From a virus: 40,201 nucleotides of DNA. A program made the translations under genes and the position numbers. Below the pieces are notes generated by a model. It searched no databases, was not told the DNA's origin, and saw only the letters and a program-made list of their open reading frames with translations. This document shows positions 4,872-12,944 of the stretch, piece after piece; within the stretch, counting starts at the first letter, position 1, and each line of letters begins with the position of its first letter. Location: IMG/VR virus record IMGVR_UViG_3300042939_000054, positions 1-40,201 of that record; one strand, written 5' to 3'.

Positions 4872-5971
4872 GGGTCGGGTTCATAGCGGAAGACTTCCTC
4901 CTAGACAACGGGCTACTACGCCCATCAGGATGCTCCTACTACCGTTGCCTACTACCCAAGAACACACTACGCAACACCACCACTGGCTTCGGTCCGCCAG
5001 CATACGCACGGGAACACGGCTTCGGTGTGCGGATCAACAGGCAGCAGGCCACGTTCGGGTTCGACGTGATCGTGATGAAGATGCTCATGTCCAGGTGGAT
5101 ACCGTCACAGATGCGTGAAGCGCAAGAACTAGGGCAGACAATCATCGTGGACGTGGACGACTTCTACCCTGGTCTGCATGAGGCGAACCTGGCGTACGAG
5201 ATTACGGACCCCGAGAAGAATAAGGTTGCTAACCGTGACCACTATCATGCGGTGATCATGGCAGCGGACTGGGTTACCGTGTCCACACCGTTCCTGCACG
5301 ACTACTATTCACAGTTCCGTGACAATGTGGTGATGATCCGTAACGGCATCAACCCTGAACAGTTCGTGAAGCACGAGCAGAAGAACCGTAAACCCGTACT
5401 GGGGTGGGCTGGTGCTTTACGCTGGAGGTCTAACGACCTAGTTGGGTTATCGGATTGGTTGCCTGACTTCCTGCACGACAACGACCTCATGTTCCATCAC
5501 GCCGGTCACATGAAGGACGCACCCGACTTCGCTGTGGAGGTGGGTGTTCCGGAGGAACGTATGATCAAGACACGCATGATGCCGTTGCACAAGTATCACG
5601 AAATGTTGACGTTCGATATTGGTTGCGTGTTCCTGTCAGAGATTGACTTCAACCGTGCCAAGTCCACGATCAAGGGCCTAGAGTATTTAGCGTCTAATAT
5701 TCCGTTCGTGGCACAGGCACTACCGGAGTACGAGTTACTATCCGAGCAGGGTGTGGGTCGTGTTGCTAGGACCGGTGAGGATTGGGTGCGGGAACTAACC
5801 CCGCTACTGGACTTCAAGACCAGACGTAAAGAGGCAGCAGTGCAACGCAATATTGTGTTGAAGGATCACACCATCAACGCCCGTGCCCACGAGTGGGTGG
5901 ACTTCTTCAACAAGTTCGCCGACAACAAAGCCAACATTCCCACGGTCACAGGATGGTACAAGTCACTGTGA
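4868..5971 (+). CDS. GT-B type glycosyltransferase
   Basis: The 367-residue protein has the two-domain pattern of GT4-like glycosyltransferases. The N-terminal Rossmann half includes IIVDVDDF (92-99) and WVTVSTPFLHD; then comes the domain linker with VMIRNGINPEQF (155-166). The C-terminal half has LGWAGALRW (178-186) and the donor-binding region FNRAKSTIKGLEYLAS (about 262-277), where a lysine and E273 are in the usual places. It would transfer a nucleotide sugar onto an acceptor; DNA, virion protein or host wall are possible. It ends the plus-strand operon and overlaps tail-to-tail by 9 bases with another glycosyltransferase. Confidence 0.85.
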   Translation: MRVGFIAEDFLLDNGLLRPSGCSYYRCLLPKNTLRNTTTGFGPPAYAREHGFGVRINRQQATFGFDVIVMKMLMSRWIPSQMREAQELGQTIIVDVDDFYPGLHEANLAYEITDPEKNKVANRDHYHAVIMAADWVTVSTPFLHDYYSQFRDNVVMIRNGINPEQFVKHEQKNRKPVLGWAGALRWRSNDLVGLSDWLPDFLHDNDLMFHHAGHMKDAPDFAVEVGVPEERMIKTRMMPLHKYHEMLTFDIGCVFLSEIDFNRAKSTIKGLEYLASNIPFVAQALPEYELLSEQGVGRVARTGEDWVRELTPLLDFKTRRKEAAVQRNIVLKDHTINARAHEWVDFFNKFADNKANIPTVTGWYKSL

Positions 5972-6730
5972 ATGGACACGTTTAGGTATCTGCCTGTTCT
6001 CCACGACAGCCAAATGCCCACGATGCTGTGCGTGAATGTCTTTACGCACCCACGTCATGCCGTGATCCAGGCGGAGTGAATGGTTCTGGAACGTGGGGTC
6101 GTCACTGAGATTCATGTACGCATTGTGTGACCACGGCAGGTCATAGTATGCGGGTGCGTTCACGAGCAGCATCCCCGCTGTCGTCCAGTGTTCCTCAATC
6201 AGCGGGTCACCGCACACGACAGGTCCACGCAGGTTGTATTGCGGCACATGCACACCCACCAGTGGACGATCCACCTCTAGTAGTTTCTCAATAATCTCAG
6301 GTGTCAACTCTATGTCGGAGTCCACGTACAGGATGGCGTCATAGTTCACCACGTCATACTGTGGCACTTCGTCACCCCAATAGTGGCGTTGCATGACACG
6401 CTTCCGTTGCGCGAACTCACGGACCAGGTTCCTGCCTGTCTCTATCCTGATCCAACGGTTACTGGAGGTGACTTCTTCCTCATTGTCGTTGATCATGTAC
6501 GTCCAGTATGTGCCGCCTAGTTCCTGCAGTTCGGTGATCATCTTGCGGAATGGGTCGATGCCGCGAATGTCTAACTCTAGGGCAGCGAAGAACACGGCGT
6601 TGGGGAATCGTTCCTTGATGCGGGCACCATGCTGCAGCCAGTTACGGTCTTCACCTTTCTCACACTTCCAGCCCACCAGTGGTGTGCCGATCACGAAATG
6701 CTTGTCATAGTCGATTGGTTTCAACACCAT
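5963..6730 (-). CDS. GT-A type glycosyltransferase
   Basis: The start is set at ATG 6730, which overlaps the upstream methyltransferase stop in TGATG and follows AAGGTGGA; an upstream in-frame GTG at 6760 would overlap that gene by 31 bases. The protein (255 aa) has the nucleotide-sugar-binding signature ILYVDSDIELTP with the metal-binding DxD at about residues 137-139. An acceptor-side motif EEHWTTAGMLLVN follows, then a late DHGMTWVRKDI. The sugar and acceptor cannot be predicted. Confidence 0.78.
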   Translation of the reverse strand: MVLKPIDYDKHFVIGTPLVGWKCEKGEDRNWLQHGARIKERFPNAVFFAALELDIRGIDPFRKMITELQELGGTYWTYMINDNEEEVTSSNRWIRIETGRNLVREFAQRKRVMQRHYWGDEVPQYDVVNYDAILYVDSDIELTPEIIEKLLEVDRPLVGVHVPQYNLRGPVVCGDPLIEEHWTTAGMLLVNAPAYYDLPWSHNAYMNLSDDPTFQNHSLRLDHGMTWVRKDIHAQHRGHLAVVENRQIPKRVHSQ

Positions 6731-7329
6731 CACGGTTCCACCTTCTTCAACACGAGCCACAGTTCCGGCTCACGATAGTCGTCACGTTTCTTCTCAACCA
6801 ACTCAAACCCACGGCTAGTAAAAAACTCAACAACCCTGTCCTCGTCGTCACCGTCAGTACCAAGAGCATACTTGCCTACGTGGATGGCGTCATTCCAGTC
6901 ACCGGGATCAGGGAACGGAAGAACCACGAACAGGAACCCGCCGTGATGCAGAACGTCACGGAAGTTATCAACCACCACGCTAGGGGTGTGTGCGTGTTCC
7001 AGGGTGTGCGACGACAGCACGGCATCAAACTTCATGACGGGGTAGTCGTCACGGTTGTGCATGTCACCTTTTTCCACAGGGAGCATGAGTGACTTTGCGA
7101 TACGCAGTTTCTCATCAGATAAATCCCTGCCGATAGGCACATGGTTCAAGCGTTCCAGTTCCACCATGCCAACACCATCACCACAGGCACAGTCAAGCAC
7201 AATGCACGGGCCGTCAAGGAACGTGTCAGCGTACCGGACGAAACGCCTCTGCCCCTCCACCCAGCGTTCGTTCTGTGACTCGTGACTCAACCCCGCCACA
7301 GTCTGCTGATACACGTAATCCTCAGTCAC
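6730..7329 (-). CDS. Class I SAM-dependent methyltransferase
   Basis: A complete 199-residue Methyltransf_11-type domain is visible. Motif I is VLDCACGDGVG (44-54), the acidic residue after strand 2 is in GRDLS (68-72), KGDM is at 87-90 and the post-motif FDAVLSSHTLEH at 101-112. Its place between glycosyltransferases suggests it methylates a sugar or a sugar precursor made by its neighbours. It is not a DNA methyltransferase by any motif I can see (no DPPY or catalytic PC). Confidence 0.87.
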   Translation of the reverse strand: MTEDYVYQQTVAGLSHESQNERWVEGQRRFVRYADTFLDGPCIVLDCACGDGVGMVELERLNHVPIGRDLSDEKLRIAKSLMLPVEKGDMHNRDDYPVMKFDAVLSSHTLEHAHTPSVVVDNFRDVLHHGGFLFVVLPFPDPGDWNDAIHVGKYALGTDGDDEDRVVEFFTSRGFELVEKKRDDYREPELWLVLKKVEP

Positions 7330-8066
7330 TGCTTCCTCCTGTACCAGTCTGCCGGAAACCTATACTCCCTGACCCATGCGGGAGTGAACTCATCGAACTT
7401 TGTCTCAGTGAACTGTTCACCGTAGAAGTGGGCATTCTCCCAACAATCCACGGTCGCTTCCTCTAGGGTGCCGTCGTTGTATTCACTGTGCGCGTACCCA
7501 CTCATCTTACGGATAGCGTTACCCACGTCACCCATAGTGGTAAGATGCACCCCGCCAGTGACACGCGGAAGTTTGTGTCTCCGCTTCCTGCGCTCATGGT
7601 CCAGGTTGCGGTCCTTGAAATACCACCATTTGCCACCGACACCGGTGAGTTCATGCTTGTGATACCAGTGCAGGCTCATGTTGTATTTAGCCATGTTGAA
7701 TGCGACAACATCGAAGTCACACGGGAACGATGCCGGGTCCCACCATTCGTCCACGTCACATACAGTGATCACGTCACTGTCCAGTAGGCCCATGTCGTGC
7801 AGTGTGGGTTCAGCGGCACGTCGCTGCTGTGTCTCGTTGTCCCACGGGTCACCGGATAGTTCCGACTTGACTTGCACGTACGTTATTTTGTCATGGAACC
7901 GAACAAACCTGTCCCAGTTCTGCTCCAGCACGTAACCCTTGGGCTGGTTCTGGAAGTGATGATCCGACTCGGTAATAACGAAACGGTCAACATACGGGTC
8001 TAGGGTGTGGAATCTACCTTCCAGCATGTCCAGTTCCCACCCGAACATGACACAATCAACCAGCAT
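7326..8066 (-). CDS. Family 17-like glycosyltransferase
   Basis: The N-terminus FGWELDMLEGRFHTLDPYVDRFVITES (2-33 region) is the signature of GT17 proteins, the family of beta-1,4-GlcNAc transferases acting on mannosyl cores, widely found as phage and bacterial homologues. The metal-binding DVDEWWDP lies at 104-111. The C-terminal half carries HxT and aromatic patches usual for the family. Length (246 aa) fits. It overlaps both neighbours by a few bases and must be co-translated with them. Confidence 0.85.
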   Translation of the reverse strand: MLVDCVMFGWELDMLEGRFHTLDPYVDRFVITESDHHFQNQPKGYVLEQNWDRFVRFHDKITYVQVKSELSGDPWDNETQQRRAAEPTLHDMGLLDSDVITVCDVDEWWDPASFPCDFDVVAFNMAKYNMSLHWYHKHELTGVGGKWWYFKDRNLDHERRKRRHKLPRVTGGVHLTTMGDVGNAIRKMSGYAHSEYNDGTLEEATVDCWENAHFYGEQFTETKFDEFTPAWVREYRFPADWYRRKQ

Positions 8067-8637
8067 AGGTTTCCCTATACAGGTCAGTGTCCTGCCTCAC
8101 TAACTCCATCAACTCTGGGTTTGTTGTCAGGTTACCGTTCGGGTTCAAGTGACCGAAACCTGGGTACGTGAACTTGCCGAACCTGCCCTGGGCCTTTGCC
8201 CTGTCGAACAGTTCCGTGTCCCCATACCACCAACGGTATCGCTCATCCAAACGCATACCGTATTTCAAGTCCATAATCCATGCTGCCCCGCCACCGTTGC
8301 CACTGTTGTCCGTGTCCACGACAGCAAGGTCATGCCGGATCAGATGCTGCAGCATGGCTGGGATGAAACCGTTATCGAACTCAACATCATCATTCAACAC
8401 GGCCACGTATTCGGCACCGTCACGCTGCGCGTAGTTGATGCCCACATTCCACCACCTGTAAATGTTGATGGGACCGAAATCCTCAACGTGATGCACCCCA
8501 TCGAAACGTGTGTATCCACGGTGATTGTTGACGAACACGATCCTGCCCTTGAAATCCTGCAGGCCAGCAAGCAAACCGGGAAGGTACTGTTCCCGTTCAC
8601 CCACGGGGACAGTGACCCACGTTGCTACCGTGTCCAC
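8056..8637 (-). CDS. GT2-like glycosyltransferase
   Basis: A short GT-A domain of 193 residues: IVFVNNHRG (33-41), IYRWWNVGINYA (59-70) and the donor/metal motif VLNDDVEFDNG (80-90). A late GGAAWIMD and aromatic region match family 2 glycosyltransferases. It overlaps the HTH gene upstream by 13 bases and the GT17-like gene by 11. Confidence 0.8.
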   Translation of the reverse strand: MDTVATWVTVPVGEREQYLPGLLAGLQDFKGRIVFVNNHRGYTRFDGVHHVEDFGPINIYRWWNVGINYAQRDGAEYVAVLNDDVEFDNGFIPAMLQHLIRHDLAVVDTDNSGNGGGAAWIMDLKYGMRLDERYRWWYGDTELFDRAKAQGRFGKFTYPGFGHLNPNGNLTTNPELMELVRQDTDLYRETYAG

Positions 8638-9245
8638 GGTGGTTCGCCACCCAACCGTTCCACCAGTTTCTCCATGATCCTGTCATCCCTACGCCGCACC
8701 GTACGCTCAGTCACGTCCCACTGTACACTCATCACGTCAACCGGTAGGCCACCGTCCTTGTACATGTCGGCAAGGAACTGCTGGTCCCTCTTCGGGAGGG
8801 AGAAGTATGCGGAGCGAACGTCAGCGATCATGGCGAGACGATTGTTGCCCTCCGATGGGCGGGAAGGGCCACGAAGTTCACTGTTGTTAGTGGAACCAGT
8901 GGACCAGTCATCCTCATCGAAAATGTCAGGGATAATCTCGCGGATCATTTGTGCCGAATAGTAGAACACGTCACCAGGTTCAAGACCGCTGCGCTTCCTG
9001 CGTTCAGTGGCGATCACGGTAAGGCAGCGTTGCCTGCATGCGGTGCGTAGTTTGTTCTGACCATGCCTACCTTGACCGTGCCATAAGACAACCTTATCAA
9101 CGTTCTGAACCATCCACATGTTAGCGACACCGATAAGGTCATCCTTGTCCACCAGTCCACGACCCGAACGGTGCGCCGATAACGCACCCTGCTTGGCGAT
9201 CTTCAGGTCGTTGGCTGTGATCGTGTCACCCTCGTCTGTCACCAC
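8625..9245 (-). CDS. HTH / sigma-factor-like DNA-binding protein
   Basis: The C-terminal part (about 150-200) has LPKRDQQFLADMYKDGG, then DVTERTVRRRDDRIMEKL. It reads like sigma-70 region 4: a helix, a turn, and a recognition helix with arginines. The N-terminal part (LVDKDDLIGVANMWMV, helical, followed by basic RLRTACRQR-type sequence) resembles region 2. Comparable proteins are annotated as sigma-like or HTH proteins in actinobacteriophages. It may direct late transcription. It overlaps the phosphoesterase gene by 7 bases. Confidence 0.65.
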   Translation of the reverse strand: MVTDEGDTITANDLKIAKQGALSAHRSGRGLVDKDDLIGVANMWMVQNVDKVVLWHGQGRHGQNKLRTACRQRCLTVIATERRKRSGLEPGDVFYYSAQMIREIIPDIFDEDDWSTGSTNNSELRGPSRPSEGNNRLAMIADVRSAYFSLPKRDQQFLADMYKDGGLPVDVMSVQWDVTERTVRRRDDRIMEKLVERLGGEPPWTR

Positions 9246-9979
9246 GAGTACACTGTTCCTTCCACAATGAATGACTTCTTCTCAATCGGGATGGGTTGCG
9301 GGTACACGTTCTTCCCATCCACGTACAGGATTCCGAAACCTTGCTGCCAGTTGTGAGTCTTCGCGTACTTCGCTTGCCTCATGTCCATCAGGTTGCCGAC
9401 CTCGAAACCCCACAGTGTGCGGGTGATGTGCCCGTTCACTGATGTGGAGTGCGGCTGCAGGCCGAGCCGGTGCGTGTGACCACACACAACCGATAAGCCA
9501 ACCTTCTTACACAGGCCAGCGGCGGTTTGCCCAGCGATCTGTGACACACCCGCCTCGTCTCCGTGCATGGCGACCCAACCGGGTGCAACCTTGAATGCTT
9601 CCTCATGGAACGTGATACCCAGTTCGGGTAGCCGCAGGAAGTTCGGCAACTCCAACTCAGGTGCACCCAACAGGCCGGGGATTCTACGCATAACCTGGTT
9701 ATATAACCGGTCAGTGTGGTTGGATCGAATCATGTGCTGCACTTGCAGGTCTTTCAACACTTGCACGGTGGCGTCACGGTCCCTGCCGATAGAACGTTCG
9801 TGTTCTAGGGGCGTGCCTTGGGACCAGCGGCTAATCGTCTGGAAGTCCATCTCGTCACCGATAGAGATAACAAGATCGTCCTTCTGCTTCATGTCTTCAA
9901 TGCACTGCGAGAGGGCATCGACGGCACGTTTATCATGGAACGGAACCTGCAGGTCTGACACGACCCATACTCGTTTCAC
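9239..9979 (-). CDS. Calcineurin-like metallophosphoesterase
   Basis: All five family motifs are present: DLQVPFH (9-15), GDEMD (41-45), SNHTDR (86-91), HGDE (139-142) and GHTH (167-170), giving the di-metal site. The start is placed at GTG 9979, which forms GTGA with the upstream stop and follows GGAGGAG; an in-frame GTG at 10006 would overlap the neighbour by 31 bases. Such phage enzymes usually sit beside primase genes and may act on nucleic acid ends or nucleotides; the substrate is unknown. Confidence 0.88.
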   Translation of the reverse strand: MKRVWVVSDLQVPFHDKRAVDALSQCIEDMKQKDDLVISIGDEMDFQTISRWSQGTPLEHERSIGRDRDATVQVLKDLQVQHMIRSNHTDRLYNQVMRRIPGLLGAPELELPNFLRLPELGITFHEEAFKVAPGWVAMHGDEAGVSQIAGQTAAGLCKKVGLSVVCGHTHRLGLQPHSTSVNGHITRTLWGFEVGNLMDMRQAKYAKTHNWQQGFGILYVDGKNVYPQPIPIEKKSFIVEGTVYSW

Positions 9980-10356
9980 GTCTGCTCCTCCAGTGCTAGT
10001 TTCCACCTAGACAACTGTATGTCTAGGAAGGTGAGGTAGTTCACTGCGTCCGCAACTTCGTCACGTAACTCGTCAATCAAACGGTGCAAACCCATGTCCT
10101 CAAACGCCTGCTTGCCACCGTGGTCATAGTCCCGTTTGCCGACACCAGTGAGACGCAGGCGGGCATAGTTAGTGAACCTGCGCTGCGCCTGGGCCAGTTC
10201 GTCTACAGTTATGCCGTACCTGGCGTGTTGTGCCGGGGCAATGGGTATACTGCCAATGTTATTTTCCCCGTCTTGCGGTCTTGTGACTCTATAGCCAAGC
10301 CACTCTGCTGCAGAAAACGAAGGAGACTGATCCAATCGTCCTGTGTCATCATTCAC
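9976..10356 (-). CDS. MazG-like nucleotide pyrophosphohydrolase (tentative)
   Basis: GTG 10356 follows GGAGTTGTTTC; an upstream in-frame start at 10383 overlaps the membrane-protein gene and is rejected. The helical C-terminal segment with HRLIDELRDEVADAVNYLTFLDIQL (about residues 89-113) resembles the E-x-x-E/D-x-x-D metal-binding helix of all-alpha NTP pyrophosphatases. If right, it would cleanse or balance dNTP pools. Only one of the usual two acidic helices is clear, so the call is cautious. Confidence 0.45.
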   Translation of the reverse strand: MNDDTGRLDQSPSFSAAEWLGYRVTRPQDGENNIGSIPIAPAQHARYGITVDELAQAQRRFTNYARLRLTGVGKRDYDHGGKQAFEDMGLHRLIDELRDEVADAVNYLTFLDIQLSRWKLALEEQT

Positions 10357-10516
10357 GAAACAACTCCGTCTCCTCAAACTCAATACGTGACAGGCGACGA
10401 CGCCACTTGTACTCGTCCCACTCCGTCACGATCCACACCACGAAAGCAGCAAGCGCCCACCCCGATATCATCGCCCCCAGGATGAGGGCACCTAGCCAGT
10501 AGAAATCAGAACTCAC
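10349..10516 (-). CDS. Small membrane protein (55 aa)
   Basis: GTG at 10516 overlaps the primase stop (GTGA), and the 3' end overlaps the MazG-like gene by 8 bases. A hydrophobic span (YWLGALILGAMISGWALAAF, about 6-25, extending to VVWIV) is followed by a charged cytoplasmic tail (DEYKWRRRLSRIEFEETE). It would be missed by a length filter, but the overlaps on both sides and clear membrane topology support it. Function unknown. Confidence 0.65.
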   Translation of the reverse strand: MSSDFYWLGALILGAMISGWALAAFVVWIVTEWDEYKWRRRLSRIEFEETELFRE

Positions 10517-11130
10517 AACCCAACCCTCTTCCTGATACCGTCTGCCCCTTCTTGGAGGTAGACTTCGTTAGCGTCCAAACCTTCAGGCATCGGCACCACG
10601 ACAGCAACGTCGATAGCCTGCATGATCTTCTTACCCATTTCCCTACCGGCCTGGTCACCGTCCGTCAACACGAACACCTTCCGGTAGTCCGCGAACGCAC
10701 GGGCATACCAGTTCTTCCAACCGTTAGCACCAGGCATACCGACCGCTGGGATACCCACTACCGTGTTCACGATGATCGTGTCCAGTTCACCCTCGCACAC
10801 GCAGATAACATCGGAGTCTTCCTGGAACGCAAGCACGTTGTAGATGTGCTGCTGTGACCCGGCACGGGACAGGTACTTGGGTGAGTCGTCGGGGTGCACG
10901 GAGCGGAAACGAATATCAACAGCACCCGTGGGTGTCAGGTATGGTATTGCGAGTCTGCCTCGCATCTCGTCGTCACCGACCATCGGTTCTTTGACGTAGC
11001 CGAGGTGGTGTGTAAGAGCGGCTTCGCCGTTTATCCCCCGACCTAGAAGATAGTCGGCTATGTCTCCGACCTGACGGAAGTACGCCAGTTCCGCTTCGTC
11101 CAGAGATTTCCTCGCATCTACCGACAGCAT
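10513..11130 (-). CDS. DNA primase, TOPRIM catalytic part
   Basis: TOPRIM motifs are evident: CEGELD (112-117) with the catalytic glutamate, and the DxD motif LTDGDQAG (155-162). Upstream, RGRLAIPYLT and IRFRSV match the linker seen in phage DnaG-like primases. The zinc-binding part is encoded separately in another frame (10973-11356), overlapping this gene by 158 bases if the ATG at 11130 is used; a TTG at 11163 is the only earlier start before an in-frame stop. The protein should synthesise primers with the DnaB-like ATPase encoded nearby. Confidence 0.85.
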   Translation of the reverse strand: MLSVDARKSLDEAELAYFRQVGDIADYLLGRGINGEAALTHHLGYVKEPMVGDDEMRGRLAIPYLTPTGAVDIRFRSVHPDDSPKYLSRAGSQQHIYNVLAFQEDSDVICVCEGELDTIIVNTVVGIPAVGMPGANGWKNWYARAFADYRKVFVLTDGDQAGREMGKKIMQAIDVAVVVPMPEGLDANEVYLQEGADGIRKRVGL

Positions 11131-11356
11131 CCTTGTATCCCATTCCTTCGTAGTGCCGTACAACGTCTATCGCATCGCCCTTGAAGTCGCACGCTAAACA
11201 TTTCACTTTCCCCGCATCATGTGACACACGGCAGGAAGCGTGATGGTCGTCGTGGGCGTGGCATTTGACTGACTGCCAGGTGCCCCTGGGTTGCGGTAGT
11301 TGCCACCCGTAGTGTTCCAGTATGGGCCAAATGTCGAAGCGGGGTTCGTCATCCAC
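10973..11356 (-). CDS. DNA primase, CHC2-type zinc-binding part
   Basis: After FDIWPILEHYGW, a CHC2-like zinc finger is present: VKCHAHDDHHASCRVSHD, then VKCLACDFKGDAIDVV. This is the template-binding module of DnaG-like primases. The GTG at 11356 is chosen because the upstream frame extension overlaps another small gene (11349-11498). Beyond about residue 84 the protein becomes arginine/serine-rich, while the +1 frame encodes the TOPRIM part. Normally both modules lie in one chain or in adjacent genes; the long out-of-frame overlap is unusual. Confidence 0.8.
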   Translation of the reverse strand: MDDEPRFDIWPILEHYGWQLPQPRGTWQSVKCHAHDDHHASCRVSHDAGKVKCLACDFKGDAIDVVRHYEGMGYKDAVGRCEEISGRSGTGVLPSGRRHSRLSSRSGDKRRSRSYTPPRLRQRTDGR

Positions 11357-11498
11357 GACCGGCCAAGTCTCGTAGTGTCTCCATGTTTCCCCACTTGCGG
11401 CCTTCCTCGTAGGATGCGTCGATGGCTTGGTAGATGGGGAAGCCGATGATGCGTGATGCGAGCCAATGCCGGAACTGTAGCCAGCGGTATTCAATCAT
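11349..11498 (-). CDS. Small protein, unknown function (49 aa)
   Basis: The ATG at 11498 overlaps the nuclease stop (ATGA), and the 3' end overlaps the primase zinc-module start by 8 bases. The peptide looks natural: an aromatic N-terminal helix (EYRWLQFRHWLASRIIGF) and a charged end (SYEEGRKWGNMETLRDLAG). It explains why the longer primase frame here is not coding. No family recognised. Confidence 0.6.
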   Translation of the reverse strand: MIEYRWLQFRHWLASRIIGFPIYQAIDASYEEGRKWGNMETLRDLAGRG

Positions 11499-11857
11499 GC
11501 TAGTCCATTCCACCTGAGTAGATTCAGTAGTGTGTCTTGCGTCATCATCACGACACCACCAGTAGCACCCTTCTGGGGTGTCTTCCGCACCACCACACCA
11601 TACGTGGGACAGTCATACTTCGCCGTGTAGTTCTCCGCCTCCACGTCCGCTTCAGCCAACCATTCCGCTACCTTATTGGCGCGTACGTTCTTGGCTTCCA
11701 CCACGACAACGTGACCGTTCTTCAGTTCGATAGCGACATCACCGATGTCTTTGCTACCGGCACGAGGTAGACGACGGGCACGTAGCCCTGACTGGTTGTA
11801 GTATTCTTCCAGGTCGGTTTCCCACCGTGAGCCTTTACGCTTGTTGGCGGAACTCAT
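11495..11857 (-). CDS. Holliday junction resolvase-like nuclease
   Basis: The 120-residue protein has the PD-(D/E)xK layout of archaeal Hjc-type resolvases. These features are an N-terminal basic KRKGSRWETDLEEYY with E15/E18, a loop RRLPRAGSKDIGDVAIEL providing the metal-binding aspartate, and VVVVEAKNV with the E-x-K pair. It would resolve branched replication or recombination intermediates before packaging. An alternative is a generic restriction-like nuclease of the same fold. Confidence 0.7.
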   Translation of the reverse strand: MSSANKRKGSRWETDLEEYYNQSGLRARRLPRAGSKDIGDVAIELKNGHVVVVEAKNVRANKVAEWLAEADVEAENYTAKYDCPTYGVVVRKTPQKGATGGVVMMTQDTLLNLLRWNGLA

Positions 11858-12021
11858 CGGACACTCATCTCGGACTCAGCGCATGGTTGGCATAGCCACT
11901 TGCGTTTTTCCCTGGGGGTGAGGAAACTTATTCCAATGATTGTGCCTGCGTGTATGTTTTTCTTGCAGGATGGGCAGGTCTTGTCGCGTTTGGCGTGAGT
12001 GAAATATCCCTGTCTACTCAC
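11854..12021 (-). CDS. Mini zinc-ribbon protein (55 aa)
   Basis: The GTG start overlaps the ATPase stop (GTGA at 12021-12018) and the TGA overlaps the nuclease ATG. Cysteine pairs C16/C19 (CPSC) and C44/C47 (CQPC) with a basic stretch (PREKRKW) form a zinc ribbon likely to bind nucleic acid. It lies in the replication operon, unlike the similar mini ribbons in the early region. Confidence 0.65.
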   Translation of the reverse strand: MSRQGYFTHAKRDKTCPSCKKNIHAGTIIGISFLTPREKRKWLCQPCAESEMSVR

Positions 12022-12800
12022 GAGTCAAGGTCTTTCAGTTGCATGTTCGTCGGAAAATAATCCATCCACAAAGCACTACGACCAGTCGCGTCAGCGGGAC
12101 CGTAACGGTTCTTCACGGCAGCAGCAGCCATCAAACCAGGCTGCTCCGATGAGAGAGTCACAATCAGCGACGGCACCTGGGCGATCTTCCCATGCAACGC
12201 TGCACGCGGAGGACACGGGTTACCATCATATCCCTCACTCGTGTGGTGCAGGATCAGGAACGCTGCACCCGTGTCACGAGCCCACCACTTCACCTCACGC
12301 ATCAGAGAACGCAAACTGGAGAACTCGTCACCCGACTCGTGGGTCACATCCACAGCATTATCAACAATCACCAGGCTGGGGTTGTCACCCATTAGTTCCC
12401 GGTACACGTTGATTTCGTCCTCCAAATCAGCAAGCGTGGGGGACGCATCAAACATCCACCTGATGTGACCGATGGAATCCTTCAAAATGTCACTAGCCCA
12501 CAGCGGGTCAGAAGCCATGCGTTCCTCAACCTCAGCCTGCTGGATACCTGTCACCATTGACAGTGAACGAATAGCCATAGTGGACTCGTGCGAATCAGCA
12601 CTCGCATACAGGGTGGGAACTTTCGCCTTCACCGCTATCGCCAAAGCAGCGGTGGATTTTCCCGCACCGGGTGGGCCAGCAATCATGCTGACCTCACCAC
12701 GGCGAATGGAGATGTTGCCATCGGACCACGACTTGAACGGCATAGGTATGACCATCGCCTCACGGTTGATGGACCTCACTGCACGGTCAAGTGACCTCAC
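12018..12800 (-). CDS. DnaB-like helicase / RecA-fold ATPase
   Basis: Walker A is GPPGAGKST (42-50) and Walker B is LVIVDNAVD (143-151). A third conserved element, FLILHHTSEG (181-190), is typical of DnaB/RadA-type RecA folds. At 260 residues it lacks an N-terminal DnaB domain, like the short replicative-helicase ATPases of many actinobacteriophages. It should unwind DNA ahead of the host polymerase and work with the two-part primase. It starts at a GTG 4 bases after the upstream gene. Confidence 0.82.
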   Translation of the reverse strand: MRSLDRAVRSINREAMVIPMPFKSWSDGNISIRRGEVSMIAGPPGAGKSTAALAIAVKAKVPTLYASADSHESTMAIRSLSMVTGIQQAEVEERMASDPLWASDILKDSIGHIRWMFDASPTLADLEDEINVYRELMGDNPSLVIVDNAVDVTHESGDEFSSLRSLMREVKWWARDTGAAFLILHHTSEGYDGNPCPPRAALHGKIAQVPSLIVTLSSEQPGLMAAAAVKNRYGPADATGRSALWMDYFPTNMQLKDLDS

Positions 12801-12803
12801 TGT

Positions 12804-12944
12804 CTACACCTCGTCAAGCCATGAGGGGCGGACAGCGATACGGGATGAGATGAACTCTCCACGGGACATGACCCATGAGAGTAGTTCAGCGTAGTCTTGC
12901 AGGTTGTCGATTTTGACTTGAATGTTTACGGTGTATTCGGTCAT
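12804..12944 (-). CDS. Small protein in replication operon (46 aa)
   Basis: The ATG at 12944 overlaps the upstream stop (ATGA); an upstream open stretch is discarded because it covers the neighbour. The protein begins with a strand (EYTVNIQVKIDN) and continues as a helix. Function unknown. Confidence 0.6.
   Translation of the reverse strand: MTEYTVNIQVKIDNLQDYAELLSWVMSRGEFISSRIAVRPSWLDEV

Noticed and set aside
7326-8066. DNA-modifying enzyme for hypermodified bases
   Set aside because: The motifs fit glycosyltransferase families acting on proteins or glycans; no base-modifying partner (hydroxymethylase, TET-like, dCMP enzyme) is encoded.
8149-8961. Long plus-strand frame (270 codons) opposite the glycosyltransferase and HTH genes
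   Set aside because: The minus-strand genes here have recognisable domains and coupled starts; the plus frame has neither.
11203-11466. Minus-strand frame of 87 codons over the primase zinc module
   Set aside because: It overlaps the CHC2-type module and the 49-aa gene entirely and has no domain or start signal.
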